The notes under the pieces are model-generated. The model did not search any database. It was not told the origin of the DNA and saw only the letters and a list, made by a program, of their open reading frames with translations. A DNA stretch of 64,000 nt, from assembly GCA_937873155.1 (NCBI GenBank), contig CALMVZ010000036.1:1-64000 (forward strand), written 5' to 3'. Of this stretch, positions 26,284 to 35,985 are shown piece by piece (position 1 is the first letter of the stretch; each line of letters opens with the position of its first letter). Source of the DNA: an uncultured Bacteroidota bacterium (GTDB lineage: Bacteria; Bacteroidota; Bacteroidia; B-17B0; Aurantibacillaceae). Position numbers and translations under genes: made by a program.

Positions 26284-28980
26284 CTACTTCACCGAATTAT
26301 AGATCTCAGTCAATTTGTTTTTAGTTTCAGTGATTGTTTTCAATTCAGCATTCATAGCCGTAACATCCTTGTTCTCTTTTTTAGCAGTCTCAATATTTGA
26401 TTTTAATTTGTTCTCACGGCTTTCGTAATTCTCAACCAGACTTGTTTTTAAAACACGTAATGCGCCGTACTTTACGTATTTCCCTCCTGTACTTGCCATT
26501 TTTGCTAAGTCGTTGGCGCCGTCAATTGCGGTTTCGGGTTTGGTGCAGCGCTTTAAGAATTTACCGTAAATACTTCCAAAACCTAATAATTCAAAGCCAT
26601 GGAATTGCGTTTTCGCTTTCGCAAAGAAAGGGGCATTCTCATCTGAACCATGATTAGAATACAGATCAGCAATAGCATACAATAATTTTTTACCTGTCTC
26701 GTTCTCCAACGATTTCGCTTTTGCCAAAGCAATTGTTGGGTTTACTTTTGTCATTGCTTCCAGACATTCTGCATTGATAGCATAAGATTGTTCGCTTAAC
26801 CCTTTTTCATAAAGTGCATTCAGGTCATCACCTTTGAATTTTGATGCTAAAGCTTTGATCGCTTCTGCGCGTACTTTTGTGCTTTCATCTTTATTCGCAA
26901 TACCTAAAAACAGGGCTTTCAGATCTTCTTCTGTTCCTTTAGCAAAGTCGCCTAAATAAGTCACAGCATCCATTCTGATGCCTTTCCATTTATCACTTTG
27001 TGCAATTTTCTTTACAGCTTCATAAATATCTTTATCGGATAATTTTTTTGAGAAATAAGTTAAAGCTTCATCCCTATCCTGCCAAAGCGGTGCATTAGCT
27101 ATCTGGAACAAATATTCTTCTCTTGTTTTTTCGTAATTGATCTTTCCTAATAACTGGCGCTCTCCATCAAAGTTCACTAAATTTGGTTTTGATGCTACAT
27201 CAAACGTAAAAGTCTGTGCAGCTTCATCGATCCATATTAATTGACGGTCCATTTTTCCGCCCGAGTAAATATCAATGTTCACAGGTAAAGTATACAATGG
27301 CACTTCTGTAAAATCCTGTTTTTGTTCAACACCCACAGTTAATTTATGTGTCGCCTCATCGTATTTTTGTGTCACATTTAAAACAGGGTGGCCTTTTGCA
27401 AGGAACCATTGGTTAAAGAACCAGTTCATATCTTTTCCTGTCACATCTTCAAAAGCCAAACGTAAATGATGGATCTCGCCCGGCTTGTAGCTTCTTGTTT
27501 CTAAATACAATTTCAACGACGCAAAGAATGCATCATCACCCACTACTTTACGTAACATGTGGAGTACTTGTCCGCCTTTATTGTAACTGAAGGCGTCGAA
27601 CATATCTTCGCGGTGATCGTAATCAAAACGAACCAAGTCTACTTCTTTTCTCTCTGAAGAAGCCATATAACCAAAACGTGAGCCGGCATGATGTTCATCA
27701 GCAGCATCTCTTCCGTATTTATATTCTTCCCATAAATATTCTCCGTAGGTAGCAAACGATTCGTTCAATGGTAAATTACTCCAACTTTCAGCTGTGACAA
27801 GATCACCAAACCATTGGTGGAATAATTCGTGAGCAATAACATCTTCACCTCTTTTACCGTCGATCATCTCACGTGTTGTTTGATAAACCATAAAATCACC
27901 ATGTAAAGTTGCACTTGTGTTTTCCATTGCGCCGCTCACATAGTCACGTACTACGATCTGAGAATATTTCGGCCATGGGTAATCAACACCTAATCTTGTT
28001 GAATAGAAAGCGATCATTTCTTTTGTATTTCCAAAAATGGCTTTTGCGTGTGGTTCATATTCTTTCTCTACATAATAACTTACCTCTTTTCCATTCCATG
28101 GTTCATCAGTTACTTTTTTAAATTCACCTACGCCCATCATCACTAAATACGCTGAATGCGGAAGATCTAATTTCCAATGATCGGTACGCGTTCCATCCGC
28201 ATTCTTTTTTGAATCTGTCATTAAACCATTTGATAGAGTTGTATATTTATCATCAACAGTCATGTAGATCTCCGATGTCATTTTTTCATTCGGACTATCC
28301 ACGCACGGGAACCAGGCGGAGTTACTTTGTGTTTCACCCTGTGTCCAGATCTGCGGCATTTTATTCGGGTCTTCACCTTTTGGATTGATGAAGTATAAAC
28401 CTTTGTCGTCCCCTATAGCATCGCTCCCGCCTTTTTTTAATTCATTTGGTTTTGCTGTATATTCTATTTGTATCCAGAAACTTTCTGTAGGTTTTACTTC
28501 ACGCCCTAAATTGACAGTCAAAGTATCGTTCTTATAGAAATAAATTGCTTTTCTTAATTCACCCAGTGAGCTTTCTGTCACTTCCATTTTCTTGCCTTTT
28601 ACAACACGTGATGAAGTTGTGTTTACTTCTAAGCCAACCGCTACACCTTTAATATCAAAACCACGTGCATTCAGATAAACTACACTGGTCGGATAGAAAT
28701 ATGGCTTTCCATAAACGGTAGCCTTTCCGTTCAATTGAGAATTCTGCCAATCAAAACTAACTTCCAATTTTGTGTGAGAAATATCAGTGATGAGCGGATT
28801 AGACGCACGGTACGTTTTTTTCTTTGGTGTTCTATCTGCAACCACGCGGATCGTATCCAGGTCAATCGCCGGTTCATCGATCGTTTTTGTTTTTGTAGCA
28901 GTTGAAGTAGTTGTTTTTTTACTACTCGAGCAAGCCAGTATCGCCAAAGATAAAATTCCGATTATAAATTTATTTTTCAT
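26284..28980 (-). CDS. M1 family metallo-aminopeptidase lipoprotein
   Basis: The preferred start at 28980 gives MKNKFIIGILSLAILACSSSKK, a lipoprotein signal with lipobox LAC. The open frame extends to 29028. The M1 fold follows: an N-terminal saddle domain, the exopeptidase motif SGAMENTSATL, and then the zinc site HELFHQWFGDLV with a downstream NESFATYGEYLWEE giving the third ligand Glu. A HEAT-like C-terminal domain (about residues 600-900) holds KDESTKVRAEAIKALASKF. It probably trims peptides at the outer membrane or periplasm. Its length of about 898 residues is normal for the class. Confidence 0.95.
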   Translation of the reverse strand: MKNKFIIGILSLAILACSSSKKTTTSTATKTKTIDEPAIDLDTIRVVADRTPKKKTYRASNPLITDISHTKLEVSFDWQNSQLNGKATVYGKPYFYPTSVVYLNARGFDIKGVAVGLEVNTTSSRVVKGKKMEVTESSLGELRKAIYFYKNDTLTVNLGREVKPTESFWIQIEYTAKPNELKKGGSDAIGDDKGLYFINPKGEDPNKMPQIWTQGETQSNSAWFPCVDSPNEKMTSEIYMTVDDKYTTLSNGLMTDSKKNADGTRTDHWKLDLPHSAYLVMMGVGEFKKVTDEPWNGKEVSYYVEKEYEPHAKAIFGNTKEMIAFYSTRLGVDYPWPKYSQIVVRDYVSGAMENTSATLHGDFMVYQTTREMIDGKRGEDVIAHELFHQWFGDLVTAESWSNLPLNESFATYGEYLWEEYKYGRDAADEHHAGSRFGYMASSERKEVDLVRFDYDHREDMFDAFSYNKGGQVLHMLRKVVGDDAFFASLKLYLETRSYKPGEIHHLRLAFEDVTGKDMNWFFNQWFLAKGHPVLNVTQKYDEATHKLTVGVEQKQDFTEVPLYTLPVNIDIYSGGKMDRQLIWIDEAAQTFTFDVASKPNLVNFDGERQLLGKINYEKTREEYLFQIANAPLWQDRDEALTYFSKKLSDKDIYEAVKKIAQSDKWKGIRMDAVTYLGDFAKGTEEDLKALFLGIANKDESTKVRAEAIKALASKFKGDDLNALYEKGLSEQSYAINAECLEAMTKVNPTIALAKAKSLENETGKKLLYAIADLYSNHGSDENAPFFAKAKTQFHGFELLGFGSIYGKFLKRCTKPETAIDGANDLAKMASTGGKYVKYGALRVLKTSLVENYESRENKLKSNIETAKKENKDVTAMNAELKTITETKNKLTEIYNSVK

Positions 28981-29028
28981 TTTGTTATGTATTGTCACGA
29001 AGTAATCACTACGTGATAATTTTAACAC

Positions 29029-29458
29029 AAGATACTACTTCGCTATTATTTAAGAAATGTTTAATACAAAAATCCCCCTAAATTTCACCCTTATTTTCTG
29101 AGAGCTGCGTAATACGGGCAGACTTATTATTGATGCCATAAAATACCCCAATTGGGGTGAAAAGAAAGTGCTTTAAATGGCTGACCTTTACAACGGTTTA
29201 TTTCATGTTAGTACTAAAAATCGAAGAAGCCCCGGCCTGTGACGACAGATCGGGGCTTCGGATTTTTAGATTTTAGATTAAAAACTCTTCCTTAAGGCGC
29301 CTTCTTTTGCGTGAACGCAAAAGGTTTAAGAATTGGTGGGTGCTTTTATCCCTGGATTGCATCCAGGGTTACCAACATTAAACCCCTCCGGGGTTAAGAG
29401 GCAAAAATTCATTGGTAAAAAGTTATTCCTGCAATCTACGAACTCCCAACTTATTATA
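29029..29458. other. 430-bp intergenic region with hairpins and no gene
   Basis: It holds the palindrome ACCCCAATTGGGGT (29146-29159), the terminator of the VOC gene (29222-29263), and two adjoining hairpins CCCTGGATTGCATCCAGGG (29350-29368) and AACCCCTCCGGGGTT (29381-29395) that look like a dispersed REP-type unit. No convincing short gene or RNA gene is seen. The M1 peptidase promoter should lie at the left end, but no clear TAnnTTTG box is present. Confidence 0.6.
29222..29263 (-). terminator. terminator of the VOC-family gene
   Basis: Read leftward, the stem GAAGCCCCG / CGGGGCTTC is followed by a T run. It lies about 200 bp past the stop of the gene at 29459-30541, beyond the REP-like hairpins. 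Confidence 0.6.
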
Positions 29459-30541
29459 TCAATCCTTCACACGGTTCATTCTAAGAGTCTTCAGCATCCA
29501 TGCCGGCACCGGTTTTTCAGGGGCGCGTTTACGGAGATCAAGGTACCAGCCCCACTTTTTCATAATAGGGATCTTCTTTGTTTCTACGAATTCTATCAAT
29601 GTTCCATCAGGGTCTTCTATATAAGTAAAATGTCCTGCTGCCTCACCCATTTCAAAACCAGCGCCACCGTCTACAGTGAATGGATGTCCTGCTTTTTCGC
29701 AAGCTTCTTTTAAACCTTGCATGTTACGGATATCAAAACATAAATGAATAAAACCAAGATCGCCCCAAAAACGGTTCTCAAATATTTTTCGCGGCGTATA
29801 ATTATTCGCTTGCACCAATTCAATAAAACTTGAGCCAAACATTTCGGCAAAACTTGCAGTGCGTTTTTTAGAGTGCGTCAATAGAATCCTTCTGCATTTT
29901 ACATTTCCACCAGGGAGAGATCTCAGATCATCAAATTCTCCTTCTTTATCGTAGATCACTTTATCGTAACCTAAAACTTCAGCATAGAATTTTTTTGATT
30001 TTTCAATGTTGCTAACGCCTATCATCATCCCTACCGGACCGCCGGTTGTTTTTAATCCTTTTCCGAACCAATCTTTTCCTTCAACAATTTCGAAAATATT
30101 TCCGTAAAGATCTTTAATAAAAAAATGTTTTTCATTATTCGGTGTTGTTACAATACTTGAAAGCATCTCAACACCTTTTCCTTTTAAAAAATCGTAGCTC
30201 GCCTGAACATCTTCACTCTTCATTTTAGCAACGAAAAGGCCTAAGTCACCTAAATGCGCCTGAAAAGTGGCCGGCTGAGGGGTACGGCTGGTATATTGCC
30301 AAATCTCGAAACCGCCTCCACCCTTAAGATTTATTGCTAAAATAGCATGGCGTTTATGCGGTTTTCCCCCTGTATACGGGAGCATCAGATTAGCCTCGGC
30401 CGCCTCCTCAAAAATGGGGATATCCATGCCAAAATGCTGCCTGTACCACTTAAAACCTTCGTGAACATTGGGAACGCCAATGCCCACCTGCTGTATCCCT
30501 GCTATAAAATAATTACTCATATCGGAGGCAAATATATTCAA
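29459..30541 (-). CDS. VOC superfamily protein (glyoxalase/dioxygenase-like, two domains)
   Basis: It has 360 residues and two vicinal-oxygen-chelate modules. The first begins IAGIQQVGIGVPNVHEGFKWYRQHFG and ends HFFIKDLYGNIFEIVE. The second begins VGMMIGVSNIEKSKKFYAEVLGYD and ends HFTYIEDPDGTLIEFVETKK. The metal-ligand pattern (His or Gln early, Glu in FEIVE and IEFVE) is present. The more likely start is the Met at residue 8 (MSNYFIAGIQ, base 30520). The substrate is unknown. Opposite it, sharing the intergenic region, is kbl. Confidence 0.85.
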   Translation of the reverse strand: MNIFASDMSNYFIAGIQQVGIGVPNVHEGFKWYRQHFGMDIPIFEEAAEANLMLPYTGGKPHKRHAILAINLKGGGGFEIWQYTSRTPQPATFQAHLGDLGLFVAKMKSEDVQASYDFLKGKGVEMLSSIVTTPNNEKHFFIKDLYGNIFEIVEGKDWFGKGLKTTGGPVGMMIGVSNIEKSKKFYAEVLGYDKVIYDKEGEFDDLRSLPGGNVKCRRILLTHSKKRTASFAEMFGSSFIELVQANNYTPRKIFENRFWGDLGFIHLCFDIRNMQGLKEACEKAGHPFTVDGGAGFEMGEAAGHFTYIEDPDGTLIEFVETKKIPIMKKWGWYLDLRKRAPEKPVPAWMLKTLRMNRVKD

Positions 30542-30546
30542 TTTTC

Positions 30547-30600
30547 TATAGCGAAGTATCAGGTTTATGCCTCTTATTTAAAACCTGATTACTTTGCTAT
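30547..30600. repeat. long imperfect hairpin between divergent VOC gene and kbl
   Basis: ATAGCGAAGTATCAGGTTT (30548-30566) pairs with AAACCTGATTACTTTGCTAT (30581-30600), leaving a short AT-rich loop. A partial copy of the right half (GATACTACTTCGCTATTATT) lies at about 29030-29048 beside the M1 peptidase gene. It could be a regulatory site or a small dispersed repeat. Confidence 0.6.
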
Positions 30601-30673
30601 TATCTCTCAAAATCGCTGAATTTATACCTGATCTTAAGCGTATTTTTTAGTATTTTTAGGAAAATTTTAGGTC

Positions 30674-31876
30674 ATGTACGGAGCATTTAAGGATCATTTA
30701 CAAAGCCAGCTGAACGAGATCGAAGCGGGCGGCATTTTTAAGAAGGAACGCGTTATTACCACCCCTCAGGGCGCAGTTGTTAAAGTAAAAGATGGTAAAG
30801 AGGTTATCATTTTCTGCGCAAATAATTACTTAGGATTATCATCTCACCCCAAAGTGATCGAAGGCGCGAAGAAAACTTTAGATACTCACGGGTATGGCAT
30901 GAGCTCCGTGCGTTTCATTTGCGGAACTCAGGACATTCATAAAACATTAGAGCAAAAAATAGCCAGCTTTTTAGGACAAGAAGATACCATTCTTTACGCA
31001 GCAGCATTCGATGCGAACGGCGGCGTGTTTGAACCTTTATTCGGAGAAGAAGATGCCATTATCTCTGATGAATTAAATCATGCTTCTATTATTGACGGTG
31101 TGCGTTTATGTAAAGCACAACGTTACCGTTACAAGAACAGCGACATGGCTGACCTGGAAGAACAGTTGAAAAAAGCGCAAGCACAACGTTACAGAATTAT
31201 TGTTACTGACGGCGTATTCAGTATGGATGGTTATGTAGCGCCCCTTGATAAAATTTGTGACTTAGCTGATAAATACAACGCGCTTGTAATGGTAGATGAA
31301 AGTCATGCTACAGGTTTCATTGGAAAAACCGGTCGCGGTACTGTTGAATTGAAGAATGTAATGAAGCGCGTTGATATCATCACAGGAACTTTAGGAAAAG
31401 CATTAGGCGGCGCGATGGGCGGATTTACTACAGGTAAAAAAGAAATTATTGAAATTTTAAGACAGCGTTCGCGGCCGTATCTATTTTCGAATTCATTGGC
31501 ACCAAGTATCGTTGGAGCCAGTATTGCTGTATTCGATCTATTATCTCAAACAACTGAATTGCGCGATAAATTAGAATGGAACATCAACTATTTCAAAAAG
31601 GGAATTAAAGAAGTTGGATTGGAAATTAAAGATGGTGATTCGGCGATCGTTCCGGTGATGTTATATGATGCGAAATTATCTCAAACATTTGCCGACAAAT
31701 TATTACAAGAAGGCATTTATGTGATCGGGTTCTTCTTCCCTGTTGTACCGAAAGGACAAGCGCGTATCCGTGTTCAATTGTCTGCTGCACATGAGAAAGA
31801 ACATTTAGATAAAGCTATTCAGGCTTTCGCGAAAGTTGGAAAAGAATTAGGAGTAATTAAACAAAAAGTAAGTTAA
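30674..31876 (+). CDS. kbl: glycine C-acetyltransferase (2-amino-3-ketobutyrate CoA ligase)
   Basis: It interconverts 2-amino-3-oxobutyrate plus CoA with glycine plus acetyl-CoA, the second step of threonine breakdown. The 400-residue sequence follows E. coli Kbl closely: [64 protein letters not shown], the PLP-Lys block [14 protein letters not shown], and [21 protein letters not shown]. The residues rule out serine palmitoyltransferase or BioF. Its threonine-dehydrogenase partner is not adjacent. Instead an SDR epimerase starts 6 bp later, making kbl the first gene of a glycan-type operon. Confidence 0.95.
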   Translation: MYGAFKDHLQSQLNEIEAGGIFKKERVITTPQGAVVKVKDGKEVIIFCANNYLGLSSHPKVIEGAKKTLDTHGYGMSSVRFICGTQDIHKTLEQKIASFLGQEDTILYAAAFDANGGVFEPLFGEEDAIISDELNHASIIDGVRLCKAQRYRYKNSDMADLEEQLKKAQAQRYRIIVTDGVFSMDGYVAPLDKICDLADKYNALVMVDESHATGFIGKTGRGTVELKNVMKRVDIITGTLGKALGGAMGGFTTGKKEIIEILRQRSRPYLFSNSLAPSIVGASIAVFDLLSQTTELRDKLEWNINYFKKGIKEVGLEIKDGDSAIVPVMLYDAKLSQTFADKLLQEGIYVIGFFFPVVPKGQARIRVQLSAAHEKEHLDKAIQAFAKVGKELGVIKQKVS

Positions 31877-31882
31877 AATTAT

Positions 31883-32860
31883 ATGGCACAAAGAACAATT
31901 TTAATGACCGGTGTTGCCGGTATGATCGGTTCTCATTTATTAGATGATCTGTTAGCGAAGAAATACAAAGTTATCGGGATCGATAATTTAGCTTATGGCA
32001 AGACCATAAACATCGAACACAACATGAGTGATCCGAATTTCAAATTCTATAAAGTTGATATCCTGGATTTCGAAACTTTGAAAATTCTTGCGAAAGATGT
32101 TGATACGATCGTGCATTTAGCTGCGGTGAAAAAAATTGGCGAAAAAGATATTTCTTATCCTACACTTAGTGTTAATGCTGAAGGAACTGAGAATATTTTA
32201 AAAGTTGCGAAAATGTGGGGTTGTAAGGTAGTTTTTGCTTCTACAAGTGATGTTTACGGCATGTCACCGGATCTTCCATTGAATGAAGACGGAGATTTAC
32301 TATTAGGTCCGAGTATGATCAAACGCTGGAGTTATGCTGTATCTAAATTATACGGTGAGCAAATGTGTTTTGCTTACTATCATGATTTTGGTGTGCCTGT
32401 TGTTGTGATCCGTTTCTTCGGAGGATTTAGCCCGCGTTCAAGTTTTGCGTGGAGCGGCGGACACGTTCCGATCTTCTTACGTGCTATTTTAAATGATGAA
32501 GAAGTTGTTGTACATGGTGATGGTTCCCAAACCCGTTCTATGGGATTTGTGACTGACTTAGTTGCAGGAACATCTTTAGCAATTGATAATGAAAAAGCCG
32601 TTGGTGAGATCATCAATATTGGTAATGATGAAGAATTAAGCGTTTTAGATACAGCAAAACTCATTCACAAATTCGCAAATACAGGAAAAGAACTAAAAAT
32701 AAAATTTGTGCCGATGAGTGATGTGTTTGGTAAATACAAAGACATCATGCGCCGGATCCCTGATCTTCAAAAAGCAAAACGTATTCTAGGGTATGCTCCG
32801 AAAGTTAAATTGGAAGAAGCTGTGAAGTTAACCATCGCAGAAATGAAAAAGAATAAGTGA
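31883..32860 (+). CDS. NAD-dependent sugar-nucleotide epimerase/dehydratase (extended SDR)
   Basis: It has 325 residues with a Rossmann start GVAGMIGSHLLDDLLAKKYKVIGIDN, DILDFETL and HLAAV. The catalytic Ser/Thr lies in FASTSDVYG and the YxxxK motif in YAVSKLYGEQ. The C-terminal substrate domain has RSMGFVTDLVAG. It is closest in feel to UDP-glucose 4-epimerase and UDP-glucuronate decarboxylase. It does not resemble the SDR-type threonine dehydrogenase that would suit kbl. The stop overlaps the start of the GT2 gene, so it is probably part of a glycan pathway. The substrate is not predictable. Confidence 0.88.
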   Translation: MAQRTILMTGVAGMIGSHLLDDLLAKKYKVIGIDNLAYGKTINIEHNMSDPNFKFYKVDILDFETLKILAKDVDTIVHLAAVKKIGEKDISYPTLSVNAEGTENILKVAKMWGCKVVFASTSDVYGMSPDLPLNEDGDLLLGPSMIKRWSYAVSKLYGEQMCFAYYHDFGVPVVVIRFFGGFSPRSSFAWSGGHVPIFLRAILNDEEVVVHGDGSQTRSMGFVTDLVAGTSLAIDNEKAVGEIINIGNDEELSVLDTAKLIHKFANTGKELKIKFVPMSDVFGKYKDIMRRIPDLQKAKRILGYAPKVKLEEAVKLTIAEMKKNK

Positions 32861-33582
32861 TGATCTACATTCTTATTCCCATATTTAATGAAGAAGGCAA
32901 CGTTGCGAATTTACACCGTGAATTGAGTTCTGTTTTACCGAATGAAGCAAAGATGTTTGTTTTCTCTGACGACGGATCAACAGACAAAACAAAAGAGCTT
33001 TTAAACTCTCATTTCGCCGGAACAAAATTCACTATTCTTGGTGATGGAACAAATAATGGTCCGGGATTCGCGTTCAATACCGGTTTCGAATGGATCTTAG
33101 CCAACAGCAACAACATCGAAAAAGATGTGGTGATCACCATGGAGGCGGATTGTACTTCTGACATCAGCATCCTTCCTCATATGTTAGGTATTAACAGTAT
33201 GGGATATGATCTTGTTCTAGCTTCTGTTTACGCGCAAGGTGGTGGATTTGATTCTACCTCTTTCATTCGCAAATTTTTATCAGCGATAGCTAACTTATTA
33301 TTCAGATTTTTATTCGATATAAAAGTTTTGACCTTAAGTTCATTCTACCGTGTTTACAGTTTGAGTTTATTGGAAAAAATAAAAAAGAACAATTCAGCTA
33401 TCATCACAGAGTACGGTTTTATTTGCATGCTTGAGATATTGGTGAAAGCTATCAAACAAAATGCACAGATCATTGAAGTACCAATGATGCTGAAATCGAA
33501 AAAACGTGTTGGAAAATCAAAACTGAAGGTATTTAAAACCACAATGACTTATTTCCGTTTCTTACTGTTCAAGAAAAAATAA
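32857..33582 (+). CDS. family 2 glycosyltransferase
   Basis: It has 241 residues of the dolichyl-phosphate-mannose-synthase-like GT2 type. Motifs are YILIPIFNEEGNVANL at the start, SDDGSTDKTKELL, GPGFAFNTGFEWI (NxG pattern) and the metal Asp in ITMEADCTSD. A hydrophobic helix ANLLFRFLFDIKVLTLSSFYRVYS follows. It may load a lipid-phosphate carrier with sugar for the adjacent GT39-like membrane enzyme. The ATG overlaps the epimerase stop, and the next gene begins 2 bp after its end. Confidence 0.9.
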   Translation: MMIYILIPIFNEEGNVANLHRELSSVLPNEAKMFVFSDDGSTDKTKELLNSHFAGTKFTILGDGTNNGPGFAFNTGFEWILANSNNIEKDVVITMEADCTSDISILPHMLGINSMGYDLVLASVYAQGGGFDSTSFIRKFLSAIANLLFRFLFDIKVLTLSSFYRVYSLSLLEKIKKNNSAIITEYGFICMLEILVKAIKQNAQIIEVPMMLKSKKRVGKSKLKVFKTTMTYFRFLLFKKK

Positions 33583-33584
33583 TA

Positions 33585-35081
33585 ATGTCAGAAATATTCA
33601 ACCATTCAAATTTCACTAAACCATTAAAGTGGCTGATCCTTGCTTTCACGATCAAATTAATTCTTTATTTCGTTTTCATTTACGGTGATGATCATCCGAG
33701 GCGAAAGTTCTCAGGATGTTTCATTAAATCGGCTGACCACACAGAATACGTCAGGCCAATTGATAATTTAATTGAAAGAGGAATGTACGCTCTTGACGGA
33801 GTAGATTCACCCTACGCAGGCAGATTGCCCGGATTTGTATTTCCTTATATAATTTTCAGAGCAGTACTGAACGAAAAGGCGGCGAATATTTGTTTAGGTG
33901 TTTTTATTCTCGCTCTTGCAGTTGTAGCAAGTTACGTTCTTGCATTTTTGTTGTATCAGCTTACAAAAAAGAGGTGGGCTTTTATTACAGGATTCCTCCT
34001 CATGAATTTCATTCCGTACTTCTGGCATTATGAATGGACCTTACATACGAGTTCTTTAGGAGTTTCGTGTTTAATCTTTTTCTCTTATTATTTTTACAGA
34101 TATACTTCCTCTGCTCTGAAAAAACACCTGTTGTTCTCCGGGCTCTTTTTATGCTGGCTGGTTCTGCTCAGGGGATTTTGTTTGTTTTACATTCCGTTTG
34201 TTCTTTTTTTCCTTTATTTATTTGAAAAGAAAACCGGGAAGAATCTAAAACAATTAGCCATTTCTTTCTTCATCTTCCTGCTTCCATTAGGAGTATTCGA
34301 ATCAATGTGGATTGCAAGAAATTTCATTTCGCTTCATAAATTTGTGCCGTTGCAAACTTCATTCGTTCCCGGTGCTGAATCAAAAAATCCTGAATACGGT
34401 TATCAAAGCATCACTAAATACTCCATGACCAAAGTGCGCGAACTTATTTTTACGTGGGGAGGAGAGAACGCCTGGTATTTTCCTGATTCTGATATTTCAT
34501 GGTTCAGCTGGAAAGGCGGGAAAAATAATTCAGACTTTAAATTTGACGAGTCTATTTTTTTCGAAGGTTTCACTAAAGATACGCTTATTGCATTGCGTAA
34601 TGAGGTTTTCTTTTCCTACCGCGATAATTTAACAGACCGGCAACATGATTCAATTGAAGATAAATTAATCCGCACGGCAGAACATTTAAAGACAAAATTC
34701 ATAGAGAATAAAGCAGGTTATTATTATTTCTATGCGCCTTTTAAACGTCTGAAAAATTATTTGTTCAGGAATGTAACGCAGGATTGGCCGGGACCTTCTT
34801 ATACGAATCAGAACCCCCTACAAAAAGCCCTCAAATTTATTTCTATTGCCAGCTATTACATTTTGTTGTTACAGATCGCTTTGTTTCCATTCCTTTATTT
34901 CAAGAACAAAAAGAAAGATGATAATTCACGATTCTATTTGTTATTCTATATTTTGCTTATTGCGAGTGTACTTCCATTTATGTTCTTCATTGCTATGTCG
35001 CATTACACGTACTTTATTTTTGGATTCACCACGCTTATTCCGATATTTGTTTATAACGTAAAGACGCTTTTTAAACAATGA
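33585..35081 (+). CDS. polytopic membrane glycosyltransferase, GT39/ArnT-like
   Basis: It has 498 residues and about 11-12 helices. The first periplasmic loop after helix 1 carries FIYGDDHPRRKF and later DSPYAGRLPGFVFPY, where GT39/ArnT-like (PMT_2) enzymes keep their acidic catalytic residues and the R-x-P-G motif. A periplasmic segment follows between about residues 240 and 400, and the last helices end at YVKTLFKQ-like charged residues. It probably transfers a sugar from a lipid-phosphate donor on the outer face. It overlaps the downstream deacetylase by 4 bp. Confidence 0.8.
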   Translation: MSEIFNHSNFTKPLKWLILAFTIKLILYFVFIYGDDHPRRKFSGCFIKSADHTEYVRPIDNLIERGMYALDGVDSPYAGRLPGFVFPYIIFRAVLNEKAANICLGVFILALAVVASYVLAFLLYQLTKKRWAFITGFLLMNFIPYFWHYEWTLHTSSLGVSCLIFFSYYFYRYTSSALKKHLLFSGLFLCWLVLLRGFCLFYIPFVLFFLYLFEKKTGKNLKQLAISFFIFLLPLGVFESMWIARNFISLHKFVPLQTSFVPGAESKNPEYGYQSITKYSMTKVRELIFTWGGENAWYFPDSDISWFSWKGGKNNSDFKFDESIFFEGFTKDTLIALRNEVFFSYRDNLTDRQHDSIEDKLIRTAEHLKTKFIENKAGYYYFYAPFKRLKNYLFRNVTQDWPGPSYTNQNPLQKALKFISIASYYILLLQIALFPFLYFKNKKKDDNSRFYLLFYILLIASVLPFMFFIAMSHYTYFIFGFTTLIPIFVYNVKTLFKQ

Positions 35082-35983
35082 AAATATATTTTCACGTAGA
35101 TGTAGATTCACCTGCCGTACTGGCTAAATTTTACGGCATTGAGAATTTGTCGTACGATGAAAAGAAACTCGAAGTCTTTTACAGAACAGCATTCGAACGT
35201 TCTAATTCTTTCTTCGAAAACATGGGTGTTAAAGCGACTTATTTTTGCGTTGGTAATGAATTATCTAATCCTAATAATGCCTCTGTAATTAAACAAACGC
35301 AAGAGGCAGGACATGCCATTGCTAATCATACTTTCAATCATCCGTTTGGTTTGTGTGAATTAAGTAATGAAAAAATAAAAGAAGAGATCAGCTCTTGTGA
35401 TCAGCTCTTACAAACCATCACAGGAAAAAAACCAATCGGGTTTCGCACTCCCGGTTATGCTGTGAATACTCAAATAGTAAACATACTCGAAGAATTAGGC
35501 TATAAATATGATTCCTCCGCGGGATGGCCCTTAATGCATGCAGCTATCAAAACAACTGCACTTTTAAAACCTATTACCGGAAATAAAATGCAAATTGGGT
35601 ACGGGGAGACTAATTCCGGATTTAGGAATGATATTTACACACCTTCACTTAACAATTGGAAAAAAGTGTCAAAAACAGAGCGCGCTATAAAAGAAATTCC
35701 ACTTCCCCACGCTTTTGGCCTGTTGCCACTTTACAATAATATTTTTTTAGGATTGAGTCAGGGTAAAAAGAAAAGCCTTATTAATAACTCATCAGCTAAA
35801 ACTTTTGTTTTTCTTTTTCATTCTATCGAATTTTGTTCGTCGGAAGATGATTTCATTCCGGAAGAGATCTATAAACATCCGCACGTTACCAAAAGTGTAG
35901 ATGAGAAATTGAAAGGCATGAAAGAATCTGTTCAATTCTTACTAAAAAAATATACTCAGGGATTAACGGAGAACGATATTTAA
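35078..35983 (+). CDS. polysaccharide deacetylase family protein (NodB-like)
   Basis: It has 301 residues. The NodB motifs are visible: motif 1 HVDVDSP with the base and metal Asp near residue 6, motif 2 NHTFNHPF (HxxxH metal ligands) near residue 85, motif 3 GFRTPGY, and a late His in FLFHSIEFCS. It lacks a signal peptide, so it acts in the cytoplasm or on a carrier-linked glycan. Its place after GT39 suggests it deacetylates the sugar made by this operon. Both the upstream overlap (ATGA) and the downstream gap (2 bp) show coupling. Confidence 0.9.
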   Translation: MKIYFHVDVDSPAVLAKFYGIENLSYDEKKLEVFYRTAFERSNSFFENMGVKATYFCVGNELSNPNNASVIKQTQEAGHAIANHTFNHPFGLCELSNEKIKEEISSCDQLLQTITGKKPIGFRTPGYAVNTQIVNILEELGYKYDSSAGWPLMHAAIKTTALLKPITGNKMQIGYGETNSGFRNDIYTPSLNNWKKVSKTERAIKEIPLPHAFGLLPLYNNIFLGLSQGKKKSLINNSSAKTFVFLFHSIEFCSSEDDFIPEEIYKHPHVTKSVDEKLKGMKESVQFLLKKYTQGLTENDI

Positions 35984-35985
35984 GA

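Noticed and set aside
29029-29458. Possible small RNA or riboswitch
   Set aside because: The hairpins match dispersed REP-like units and a terminator; no conserved riboswitch core or promoter was found.
31883-32860. Possible SDR-type threonine dehydrogenase partner for kbl
   Set aside because: The sequence follows sugar-nucleotide epimerases (GVAGMIGSHLL, FASTSDVYG, YAVSK) and not the threonine dehydrogenase type.
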